Origin: Crateriforma spongiae
GTDB taxonomy: Bacteria; Planctomycetota; Planctomycetia; Pirellulales; Pirellulaceae
NCBI RefSeq assembly: GCF_012290005.1
Contig: NZ_JAAXMS010000001.1
Coordinates: 186,001-250,000 of the forward strand
Direction of reading: 5' to 3'
DNA length: 64,000 bases
Both the position numbers and the translations under genes were made by a program. Positions 26,090 to 33,675 of the stretch are shown one piece after another. The notes beneath the pieces were generated by a model. That model saw nothing but the letters and a program-made list of their open reading frames with translations. It ran no database searches and was not told where the DNA came from. Each line of letters opens with the position of its first letter. The first letter of the stretch is position 1.

Positions 26090-27715
26090 ATGTGCAGGGT
26101 GTTTGCTTTAGTCTGTGTCGTCTTTGGAGGCCACGGTTTCTGGCGGTGGATTTTCGATTCTTGGGTGGCCTTTGCTTTGTTGCCAAACATGAGTATCGAC
26201 ACGGCTGAGTGCACCGGTTCCGATCCCTTTCGCACCACGTTGGTCGGCGAATACATCCGGGTGTTGTTGTCGGTCACCGCAGTGGCAACCGCTGCATTTT
26301 GGTTGCTGACTGCCATGCAGGGGCCGGTTGCCGTATGTTTGGTGGTGGCTAATCTGGCGGTTCTGGCTACCTGTATGGATCGAGGTCCAGTCGGGTTGCT
26401 ACGGATGCTGGGCCTGGTGACGCTGGCGGTGGCCGTGGCCGTGGCTGTGTCGCTGCGTCTTGGAGCCGATGATGTCCCCTGGTGGGGACCGATTTGGTTC
26501 CTGTCGCCCGGTTCGACGCTGGTTTCCCTTGGGGTTTTGGTCGCACGGGATCTGCTGGCGATGCTTTCGCGGCGAGGTCGCGATGGAATTGAAATGCAGG
26601 ACTCGGGCGAATCGATCGAGATCAATCGGATGAGCGAAAAATCGAGTGAGGACGAGGGGCGGGCATCCGCTTGGTCCTATCGACGGATTGCCATCGTGTT
26701 GGCTTGTATCGGGATGGCCGTCTACATGATCATCATCCCATCGGTATCGGCGGTGCTCGATTCGCTGGCCGAGCGTCCGACCAGTTACGCGTTGGAAGAC
26801 CTGACGGTGATGGAATTGGTGCGGGTTCGTACCGCGAAGCTTGCCGTGTTCCTGGTCTTTGCCGGCTTCGGAGCCTGTTTGGGCAGTTTTCTAAACGTCG
26901 TGGCGGCAAGTCTTCCGCGTGGCGAATCGATCGCCCTGCGGTCATCGGCATGCCCCCAGTGTCACACGCCGATCGGACGAATCGATAACCTGCCGATCTT
27001 CAGCTATCTGAATCTTGGCGGACGTTGCCGTCATTGCCATGCGGCGATCCCCGTGCGTTATCTGGCCGTCGAAGTCTTGGCGATGCTGATCGTGTCGCTG
27101 TTATTCTTCTGTGAATTGATCACCGGTGCGGCCAACGTTCCGGGATTTCCCTTTTATCAATTCACCGGAATCGTTTGGATCATCTTGTACACCAAGTGGC
27201 CGGTGGTCGGCATCTTTTTTTTCCACGTTGCCATGATGTGCATGGTGATGACGGTCGCGTTGATGGAACGCGACCGCCTGCGGCCTCCGGTCTGGTTTAC
27301 CATCGCGTTGTGGGCGTTTTTTGCGTTGTTGCCGGTGTTGGTACCGACGCTGCGTCCGATCGACTTCGGTCGGCATCTGCCTTCGGTGCTGCAACTGACG
27401 ATTCCGGGGCTTGCCGACCGGGCGGTGGCCGGTCTGTTGGGCGGAATCGTCGGATGGCTCATGGCATTGCTGGCCGACAGGATCGTGAAGCTTTCGCGCA
27501 AACGTGGTTTGGTGACGGCGTTTGTCCTGGTCGGCGTCGCGATGGGATGGCAGGCCGTTGTCACGATCACCGCGATCTATTTGTTGATCGTGTGGGGCCT
27601 GTCGCTTCGATCATTCGGCCGGCGGTGGATGTTTCGCAACGGGGCCACCGCGGTCCTGCTTGCCGCGGTGATTTTGCATCATCCGTTTTGGGAAATGATT
27701 GATCGATGCTGGTGA
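26090..27715 (+). CDS. Prepilin-peptidase-like membrane protein lacking catalytic Asp residues
   Basis: 541 residues if ATG 26090 is the start; 26189 is also possible, and the frame upstream to 25907 overlaps the divergent gene. About 5 helices precede a recognisable prepilin-peptidase N-terminal domain: GACLGSFLNVVAASLPRGES, then CPQCHTPI and CRHCHAAIPVRY (the two zinc CxxC pairs). The A24 protease part follows with several helices, but the first catalytic Asp (normally D-x-D-x4-P) is Glu in MERDRLRPP. The GxGD motif is replaced by KRGLVT ahead of AMGWQA. It is probably not an active aspartyl protease. A role in pilus or pseudopilus processing is therefore doubtful. Confidence 0.7.
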   Translation: MCRVFALVCVVFGGHGFWRWIFDSWVAFALLPNMSIDTAECTGSDPFRTTLVGEYIRVLLSVTAVATAAFWLLTAMQGPVAVCLVVANLAVLATCMDRGPVGLLRMLGLVTLAVAVAVAVSLRLGADDVPWWGPIWFLSPGSTLVSLGVLVARDLLAMLSRRGRDGIEMQDSGESIEINRMSEKSSEDEGRASAWSYRRIAIVLACIGMAVYMIIIPSVSAVLDSLAERPTSYALEDLTVMELVRVRTAKLAVFLVFAGFGACLGSFLNVVAASLPRGESIALRSSACPQCHTPIGRIDNLPIFSYLNLGGRCRHCHAAIPVRYLAVEVLAMLIVSLLFFCELITGAANVPGFPFYQFTGIVWIILYTKWPVVGIFFFHVAMMCMVMTVALMERDRLRPPVWFTIALWAFFALLPVLVPTLRPIDFGRHLPSVLQLTIPGLADRAVAGLLGGIVGWLMALLADRIVKLSRKRGLVTAFVLVGVAMGWQAVVTITAIYLLIVWGLSLRSFGRRWMFRNGATAVLLAAVILHHPFWEMIDRCW

Positions 27716-27772
27716 TGATCCGACACGAGAAGTCGGATCGCTAGAGAGACACAAATTTCGGAGCGTCACGAG

Positions 27773-28210
27773 TCACTGCGAAGCGCAATTCTTGCAGCGT
27801 CCACGAAGCAGAATCTCGGTCACTTCGCCCACCTCTTCGCTGGCACGCCGGCTGCTCGCGGTCAGCTTGACGCTGTCCATGCAGCATACCGAACCGCAAA
27901 CGGTGCAAACGAAGTGGGGGTGGGCGTCGGCGACCGTTTCTCCCGACCGCACTTCTTCGAAGCGATAGACGTGGTCCCCGAGTTCGGTCCGTCGCAGCAA
28001 TCCCGCGTCGGTCATGTCGCACAGATTGCGAAACGCGGTGGCTTTGTCGATCCCGTTTTCGGCCAGACGCTCGGCGACCTCCGCGTGCGAAAGCGGCGAA
28101 TCGGCATCGCGGACCATCTGTAGCGTGGCCAAGCGTGCGGGGGTCGCACGCAGGCCGGCAGCTCGGATCGAATCCCGGATGGAATCCGTTGTCGTCATCG
28201 CTTGTTTCAT
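27773..28210 (-). CDS. Fur-family metalloregulator
   Basis: 145 residues (ATG 28210, or 28198). Winged-helix N-domain with the recognition helix KATAFRNLCDMTDAGLL, then the Fur dimerisation domain with AHPHFVC and two structural zinc pairs, CTVC and CKNC. Fur-family members sense iron, zinc, manganese or peroxide. The neighbours (a His-rich protein 30 bases upstream, an ArsR regulator and a ZIP transporter) make a zinc-type sensor the likeliest, but the sequence alone does not settle this. It is the last gene of a three-gene operon on this strand. Confidence 0.85.
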   Translation of the reverse strand: MKQAMTTTDSIRDSIRAAGLRATPARLATLQMVRDADSPLSHAEVAERLAENGIDKATAFRNLCDMTDAGLLRRTELGDHVYRFEEVRSGETVADAHPHFVCTVCGSVCCMDSVKLTASSRRASEEVGEVTEILLRGRCKNCASQ

Positions 28211-28240
28211 TAAGAAGGGTGGGGATTCGGGAGCGTCGTT

Positions 28241-28588
28241 TCAGCTGACGACGTTTACCGGACCATGGTCGTCGCAGTGGTCGCCATGGGGATGGTGCAA
28301 ATGACCGTCGACCAAATAGTCGATGTGATCGCCATGCGGAATCGGTTCGTGCCCACAGCCTGGACCGTGCACGTGATTCGGGTCATGCCCGCTGCACTGG
28401 TGTGCCGGGGTGCACGTGTCGGGGTTGGTTTCGGTGACTTCCAGGGCGTGTTCGACCACCGTTCCATCAGGTTCAACGTGATGCATGTGACCATCATGAA
28501 GATAGTCGACATGGTCGCCGTGCTGAATGCCCGTGTGTTCGCAATCGGGCCCATGTTGATGATCGTGGTTTTCATGAACGTGCGACAT
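28241..28588 (-). CDS. His-rich metal-binding protein with a duplicated module
   Basis: 115 residues with no signal peptide, so probably cytoplasmic. Nearly one residue in five is His. Two modules are similar: residues about 12-42 (HGPDCEHTGIQHGDHVDYL, then DGHMHH) and about 74-104 (HGPGCGHEPIPHGDHIDYL, then DGHLHH). Each could hold one or more zinc-type ions through Cys, His and Asp. It is placed between the ArsR and Fur-family regulator genes with 30-base gaps on both sides, so it may be a metal store or a sink that sets the level seen by the regulators. No characterised homologue is known to me. Confidence 0.75.
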   Translation of the reverse strand: MSHVHENHDHQHGPDCEHTGIQHGDHVDYLHDGHMHHVEPDGTVVEHALEVTETNPDTCTPAHQCSGHDPNHVHGPGCGHEPIPHGDHIDYLVDGHLHHPHGDHCDDHGPVNVVS

Positions 28589-28618
28589 GTCAGTTCCTTG
28601 CCGGAGAATTTGGAATGG

Positions 28619-28999
28619 TCAAGCGTCTTCCATTGCATGCATCACCCCGTTGGTCACCAAACGCGAAATGTGACCGTCGGCCAGACTGTAAAAAACATGC
28701 TTGCCTTCACGACGCGATCGAACGATCCGCTCGCTTTTCAGGACGCGCAGTCGTTGCGAAATCGCCGGAAGCGGTTCTCCCAATGCCTCGGCCAATTCCG
28801 AAACACAACAGGACCGAGCCTCCAACATGATCAGTAAACGCAGGCGTTGTGGATCACCCAACGCACGAAAGATGGCCGCGGCGCGTTCGCAGGCGACATC
28901 ATCAAAACCGGTCAGCGGATGCTGATGGTCGTCGCTGCAGCAGCTGGGCGAATCGTCTTCGGTCGCGGCTGATCGGTGATTGGTCGGCGTTTTTTGCAT
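28619..28999 (-). CDS. ArsR/SmtB-family metalloregulator
   Basis: 126 residues from the ATG at 28999. Winged helix with recognition region ELAEALGEPLPAISQRLRVL. The last helix reads LADGHISRLVTNGVMHAMED: Asp-x-His, then 11 residues to His and 3 to Glu. This is the alpha-5 zinc site of SmtB/CzrA. Cys-Cys in SCCVSEL falls where ArsR/CadC place their alpha-3 thiolates, and the N-terminus has a further CCSDDHQH patch. It is expected to repress until metal binds. Its start is 5 bases from a 28-base inverted repeat and divergent to the ZIP gene. Confidence 0.88.
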   Translation of the reverse strand: MQKTPTNHRSAATEDDSPSCCSDDHQHPLTGFDDVACERAAAIFRALGDPQRLRLLIMLEARSCCVSELAEALGEPLPAISQRLRVLKSERIVRSRREGKHVFYSLADGHISRLVTNGVMHAMEDA

Positions 29000-29003
29000 G
29001 AAT

Positions 29004-29031
29004 CTACAGTTGCATGACTGTGCAAGTGTAG
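29004..29031. promoter_or_regulatory. 28-base inverted repeat, probable ArsR operator
   Basis: CTACAGTTGCA and TGCAAGTGTAG flank a six-base centre; 10 of 11 arm bases pair. It lies in the 190-base divergent gap between the ArsR gene (start 28999) and the ZIP gene (start 29190), 159 bases before the latter. It probably controls both. Confidence 0.7.
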
Positions 29032-29189
29032 GATCGTTTGCCGCTCGGGTCAAGCAATCATCTTGTCTGCCGCGTGCGTTTTCTCTGGTGGACTTGTTGC
29101 CGGCGGGCAGGCTCGGCCTGGGACCAAAACCGGATTCGGCAGCCCACGGCGGTATATGAAACCCGATTGCATCTGGGTATTTTGCCGGG

Positions 29190-30167
29190 ATGAATACGTT
29201 TGCACTGCTTGCCGTCTATTGCTGCCTGATCGCTTTTGTCTCCTTGGCCGGTGGGCGTTTGACGTCGCTGATCCGGATGACGCACCTCCGAACCCAGCTG
29301 CTGATGAGCGGCGTGGGCGGATTGATGTTGGGCATCGCTTTGCTGCATCTGCTGCCACACGCCACTGAAATTCTGGGATCGCCCAGCCGTGCCGGCACGG
29401 GGGCACTGTTGGGGCTGACGTCGATGTTTCTGTTGATCCGGTTGTTTCACACGCACGACCATGGCGTGCCCGCAGTGGATGATTCAGGGGAATCGGCGGC
29501 AAGCGATGGTGAAGGACCCGACCATTCACACGGCGGTTCGGGATGTGATCACGAGCCGGTGTGCGACCATCACCATCGCCACGACCACGGATCGAAAGGC
29601 ATCAGTTGGGTGGGGTTGTTTTTCGGGCTGTTGCTTCACACGTTGGTCGATGGCGTCGCGCTTTCGGCCAGCGTCATTGCCGAAGCCGATCACGGTGCGT
29701 GGCTGGGGTTGGCGGGACTGGGGACGTTCCTGGCCGTTGCCCTGCACAAGCCTTTGGACGCCTTCGCGATCACTTCGGTAATGAATCGCCAGCGTTGGTC
29801 GGTCGCCGCACAATGGGTCGCTAATTCGTTGTTTTCCCTGGCGTGTCCTGTCGGGGCGATCGCGTTCTATTTTGGCGTCAGCGGGTTGGTGGACCATCCA
29901 GATCTGTTGGGTTGGGGATTGGCCGTAAGCGCAGGATTCTTCATCGGAATCGCCCTGGCCGATCTGCTGCCGGAGGTCGCGTTCCATGATCATGATCGCG
30001 GCAAGCTAACTCTGGTGTTTCTGTTGGGAATCGTGGTGGCGTTTGCCGTCGAAAATCTGCCCGGTCATTCCCATGACCATGGTCACTCTGCTGGCCATCA
30101 ATCGGCGGGAGATACGCACGACCACGGCCAACATGATCACAGCCATGCGGGCGGTCATTCGCACTAG
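29190..30167 (+). CDS. ZIP-family metal transporter
   Basis: 325-residue inner-membrane protein with about eight helices. Metal-site helices are visible: GLLLHTLVDGVALSAS (TM4) and AVALHKPLDAFAITS (TM5), versus the usual HNxxEG and HE motifs, so an Asp replaces a Glu in each. A His-rich loop (DHEPVCDHHHRHDHG, residues about 112-130) and a long His-rich tail after residue 290 could bind several ions. ZIP proteins usually bring Zn2+, Fe2+ or Mn2+ into the cell. It is divergent from the ArsR-His-rich-Fur operon with the inverted repeat between. A classical TMEM/ZupT orthologue cannot be assigned. Confidence 0.85.
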   Translation: MNTFALLAVYCCLIAFVSLAGGRLTSLIRMTHLRTQLLMSGVGGLMLGIALLHLLPHATEILGSPSRAGTGALLGLTSMFLLIRLFHTHDHGVPAVDDSGESAASDGEGPDHSHGGSGCDHEPVCDHHHRHDHGSKGISWVGLFFGLLLHTLVDGVALSASVIAEADHGAWLGLAGLGTFLAVALHKPLDAFAITSVMNRQRWSVAAQWVANSLFSLACPVGAIAFYFGVSGLVDHPDLLGWGLAVSAGFFIGIALADLLPEVAFHDHDRGKLTLVFLLGIVVAFAVENLPGHSHDHGHSAGHQSAGDTHDHGQHDHSHAGGHSH

Positions 30168-30503
30168 CGGTTTTCTATCGGCGCGCTGGTGCGATCGGGC
30201 AGCCTTTGCGGCAATTGTTCCGCTGGGCTCGTCTTGCCGCGGCCGTCGTTGACCGCCTGATGTTCAGCGGCTGATGTTCAGCGACTGTTGGTCGTGAGCT
30301 ATCTCGCGTGGTCGATACGCCGCGGCAATCACGTTCTGGATAGGGCGTTTCTGGTCCGCTCCCCCCTGCGTTTTGAAGGGTGGTTTCCGCGTGGCTCAAA
30401 CGCTTTTGCAATTGGTGTGCAATAGCGATTGACGCCTCCCGTGCGCTCGCTAGATTTGCAATCGTTGTGCAGGAGCAGTTGTTGTGTTTTTGAGAGGTCC
30501 GTC
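30168..30503 (+). other. Intergenic region with repeats before the DUF1559 operon
   Basis: No gene is supported. The stretch has a direct repeat CTGATGTTCAGCG (two copies near 30258-30285) and two similar motifs at 30406 and 30456, described separately. The DUF1559 start is at 30504. Confidence 0.5.
30406..30472 (+). promoter_or_regulatory. Two spaced TTGCA...TGCA motifs, possible metal-regulator sites
   Basis: TTGCA-N7-TGCAA (30406-30422) and TTGCA-N7-TGCAG (30456-30472) are near copies exactly 50 bases apart. They resemble the TTGCA-N6-TGCAA centre of the inverted repeat at 29004. They lie 32-98 bases ahead of the DUF1559 start, so they could be operators of that operon. Binding by the ArsR or Fur protein is inferred. 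Confidence 0.4.
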
Positions 30504-31541
30504 ATGTCAAAGCGGTACCGCGACGCTCGCGGTTTCACCTTGGTCGAATTGCTGGTGGTGATTGCCATCATCGGTGTGCTGGTTGGAATCTTGTTGCCGG
30601 CGGTTCAGGGCGCTCGCGAAGCGTCGCGTCGTATGTCGTGTAGCAATAACTTGAAACAGATGGCATTGGCCACGCACAACTATGAAAGTGCGTTCAAGGT
30701 CATCCCCGCAATGACGGGATCGAGTGACTTTTCGGTGCAAGCCAGGATTCTGCCCAACATCGAACAGGCCGGCTTGAGCGACCTGATCAACTTCGATCAG
30801 CCCTTGTTGACGGGGCCGCCCTGGATGGCCCGTTTCAATCCGAATCAGCGCCAAGCGATCGAAACGGTGGTGCCCACGTTTCAATGCCCGAGTGATCCGG
30901 GAGATCGCCTGTTTGAAACCACTTATGCCGACGGCGCCGATGGTTTTTCTGCCGGCCTGAACTACATGTTCAGCTATGGCAGCGGTACGGGGACCAACTA
31001 CGACGATCGCTTCGAGACCGACGGCATGGTTTGGACCAATTCTTGGGCGGGTTTCAAGCACTGCATTGATGGGACGAGCCAAACCGTCTTGTTGGCGGAA
31101 ACCGTTTTGGGAGACCAGTCCTCGAGAATGACCGAACCGTCGCCGGTCGGGCCGCATCGACGGACGGCCAACTGGAGCGGTTCAAGCAGCAATCCCGATG
31201 GGCCGGGATTCGTCACCGGTGGCGGTTTGATCGAAAACCCAGATCTGGAGACGGTTTTCCCCGACCAGATTTCTTCTTACAGCGGTACTCGTGGCCAGTC
31301 GTGGATCCGCGGCGTGCCCTATGCCACGGCCATCAACGGTTACCTGACGCCCAACCACCGCATCCCCGATGTCTCGTTGCACGGTCGCGGCTTTTATGCG
31401 TCACGGTCGTATCACCCCGGCGGTTCGCAGCACGCGATGTTGGACGGCAGCGTTCATTTCATCACCGAATCGATTGATCGGGAAACGTATCACGCTTTGT
31501 TTTCTCGCAACGGACGGGAGTCGGTGCAGTGGCCGGAATGA
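30504..31541 (+). CDS. DUF1559 pilin-like protein
   Basis: 345 residues from ATG 30504. It starts with a type IV pilin-style leader (RYRDARGFTLVELLVVIAII, methylated Phe region), then the planctomycete DUF1559 body with LPAVQGAREASRRMSCSNNLKQ and a C-terminal HPGGSQHAMLDGSVHFITES segment typical of the family. These proteins occur in large numbers in planctomycetes; their role is unsettled and may be in fibres or a secretion pseudopilus. The stop overlaps the next gene by ATGA, so it is the first gene of a coupled operon that carries metal-site proteins. Confidence 0.85.
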   Translation: MSKRYRDARGFTLVELLVVIAIIGVLVGILLPAVQGAREASRRMSCSNNLKQMALATHNYESAFKVIPAMTGSSDFSVQARILPNIEQAGLSDLINFDQPLLTGPPWMARFNPNQRQAIETVVPTFQCPSDPGDRLFETTYADGADGFSAGLNYMFSYGSGTGTNYDDRFETDGMVWTNSWAGFKHCIDGTSQTVLLAETVLGDQSSRMTEPSPVGPHRRTANWSGSSSNPDGPGFVTGGGLIENPDLETVFPDQISSYSGTRGQSWIRGVPYATAINGYLTPNHRIPDVSLHGRGFYASRSYHPGGSQHAMLDGSVHFITESIDRETYHALFSRNGRESVQWPE

Positions 31542-31954
31542 TTGCGCGCATGCCGTCTGTCTTGGGTGGCTGTTGGCTGTGCGTCGTTGCGGGAACCCTG
31601 GGCTGCGGCGACGAAGGTGAATCGACGGACCTCTCCGGGGCCCCCGTCGTGTCGGTGGTTTATCGAGAGCAACCGTTGGCGGATGTCGAAGTTTCGTTAA
31701 TGGAACGGGTCGATGGTGCTGTGATCGCCCAAGGTGTGACCGGCAGCGACGGGAAAGCTTACTTCCCTGACCTGCCCCAGCCCGAGCCGCAACGGTACTT
31801 CGTGCGGTTGCGATCGCTAGGTGATGGTGGCTGGATGTTGAATCAAAAGGTGGTGAACTCACTGACCGATACGACCCAGTTAAAGCCATTGAAGCAAGCG
31901 TCAACACAAGTCTTGGAACTGCCCTCCCACGCTGTTCGGACGCTGGCCCCCTGA
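31538..31954 (+). CDS. Small lipoprotein, carboxypeptidase-regulatory-like
   Basis: 138 residues. ATG 31538 overlaps the DUF1559 stop (ATGA). Signal peptide with lipobox (CVVAGTLGC, lipid Cys) is followed by a roughly 90-residue beta-sandwich (VVSVVYREQPLADVEVSLM, VTGSDGKAYFPDLP) that fits carboxypeptidase-regulatory or transthyretin-like modules. DUF1559 genes in planctomycetes are often followed by such small lipoproteins. Role unknown; it may be a surface partner of the pilin-like protein. Confidence 0.7.
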   Translation: MIARMPSVLGGCWLCVVAGTLGCGDEGESTDLSGAPVVSVVYREQPLADVEVSLMERVDGAVIAQGVTGSDGKAYFPDLPQPEPQRYFVRLRSLGDGGWMLNQKVVNSLTDTTQLKPLKQASTQVLELPSHAVRTLAP

Positions 31955-31964
31955 GGATTTTGGA

Positions 31965-33620
31965 ATGAAACCAATTTGTGATCCACGTCGTCTGTATCGT
32001 ATTCGACTTGCGTACGGTTGCCTTTTGATTTCGGCTGTGCTGGCCAAACCCTCGCATACCCTGCTGGCAGCCGATACGTGGGGCAGTTTTCGCGCCGGCG
32101 GTGCATCCACGGCGGCATCACCGCTGCCCGTCCGATGGTCGGAAAACCAATCCATCGCCTGGCAACAGGAATTGATGGGCTATGGCCAATCGGCGCCAGT
32201 GATTTACGGCGGTCGACTGGTGGTCACATCCGTTGAAGGCTCGGGCTGTGAAACGTTGGTGGTCACGTGTTTGGATCTTCGCAGCGGCGAAACCCTTTGG
32301 ATGTACCGGCATCGAGCATCGGCGACTCATCCGTCGACCTACATGTATTCGCGTGCCGCCCCGACACCGGTCGTTGATGCAAATGGCGTGTACGCGTTCT
32401 TTGAATCGGGGGATTTTCTGGGGCTGGACTGGTCAGGCCAACTGCGCTGGCATCGCAATGAGGCCGAAGCGTTTGGCAAGTTTGGCAACAACCACGGCAT
32501 CGGTTCATCGCCCGCCGCCGATGATCATTCGTTGTATCTATTGATTGAGCATGACGGTCCGTCTTCTCTGGTTTCCATCTCCAAGGAAACCGGGCAAACC
32601 CAATGGAGCGTCGATCGTCCGTCGGTCAAGTCGTGGGCGTCGCCGATCGTTGCCAACGTTGATGGGCGCCATCAGGTGGTGGTCAGCAGCGGTGGATCGG
32701 TCTGCGGCTATCGCACCGACGATGGCAGTGCGTTGTGGCAGCTTGATGGGCTGGACGGAAACACGGTGCCTTCGCCTGTCGCGTCAGGCAATCGATTATT
32801 GATTCCCGCTCGCTTGCCGGAGTTTGCAGCCGACGGACAAGTCAAAGCGAATTGCTGTTTGGACTTGTCAAATATCTCCGATGGAAGCCCCGCGGTGCTT
32901 TGGCGTGCAGACAAAGCGATCAGTGAATACGCAAGTCCCGTTGTCTGTGGCGATTTCGCCTACTTCATCAACAAGGCAAGCGTGTTGCACTGCATTCATG
33001 TGAAGACCGGCGAAGTCGCCTATCGAAAGCGATTGTCGCTGGACTGTTGGGCCACCCCTATCGTTGCCGGCGATCTGATCTATTTCTTTGCCAAGAATGG
33101 TCAAGCCAAAGTGATTCGTAGCGGCGACACCTATGATGAAGTCGCCGTCAATTCACTTTGGGATCCTTTGTCTCCACCACTACCGACCCATTATGTCGAA
33201 TCGACCGCGGCACAGACGCCGCATCATGGGCATGCATCGGTGGGGGAAACAACGGACGCTGACACGAATCATCACGCCGCCCAACAGCGTCACGGCGGTG
33301 ACAAGCCACATGATGCTGGTGCGAGACCCGCTGGTGGAATGTTGGCTCGCCTGATGGCTGGCGACAAAAACGATGACGGAATTTTGGAAGGTGACGAAAT
33401 CCCTGGAATGTTCCGCAGCATGCTGTCGCGTGTCGATGACAACGGCGACGGTCGCCTGGATTCCGACGAACTGAAAGCCATGGCCAAAAGCTTTGCCGAG
33501 CGACGTGCCGACGCGGCCGCCTCGGCACGCGATCCAATCGTCTACGGCGTCGCAGCAGCCGACGGTCGAATCGCGATTCGTACCGGCACGCGGATGTACG
33601 TCATTGCCGACGAAGGCTAG
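31965..33620 (+). CDS. Secreted PQQ-type propeller with EF-hand and His-rich insertion
   Basis: 551 residues with a signal peptide (YGCLLISAVLAKPSHTLLAA). A PQQ-dehydrogenase-like beta-propeller runs from about 38 to 405, with repeats such as SGETLWMYRHR and DGSALWQLDG, and resumes near residue 525 (DPIVYGVAAADGRIAIRTG). Between them are a His-rich linker (HHGHASVGE, NHHAAQQRHGG, residues about 415-445) and two EF-hands (DKNDDGILEGDE near 465, DDNGDGRLDSDE near 490). Ca2+ and transition metals could both bind. No dehydrogenase active-site residues are seen, so it may be a structural or sensing protein. It is the third gene of the operon, 10 bases after the lipoprotein, with a GAGG ribosome site. 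Confidence 0.75.
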   Translation: MKPICDPRRLYRIRLAYGCLLISAVLAKPSHTLLAADTWGSFRAGGASTAASPLPVRWSENQSIAWQQELMGYGQSAPVIYGGRLVVTSVEGSGCETLVVTCLDLRSGETLWMYRHRASATHPSTYMYSRAAPTPVVDANGVYAFFESGDFLGLDWSGQLRWHRNEAEAFGKFGNNHGIGSSPAADDHSLYLLIEHDGPSSLVSISKETGQTQWSVDRPSVKSWASPIVANVDGRHQVVVSSGGSVCGYRTDDGSALWQLDGLDGNTVPSPVASGNRLLIPARLPEFAADGQVKANCCLDLSNISDGSPAVLWRADKAISEYASPVVCGDFAYFINKASVLHCIHVKTGEVAYRKRLSLDCWATPIVAGDLIYFFAKNGQAKVIRSGDTYDEVAVNSLWDPLSPPLPTHYVESTAAQTPHHGHASVGETTDADTNHHAAQQRHGGDKPHDAGARPAGGMLARLMAGDKNDDGILEGDEIPGMFRSMLSRVDDNGDGRLDSDELKAMAKSFAERRADAAASARDPIVYGVAAADGRIAIRTGTRMYVIADEG

Positions 33621-33675
33621 CCGCTGAATCAGCCGATGGCGGTGCCGGACCAAAGTGGGTGTCTTTCCTTTAGGT

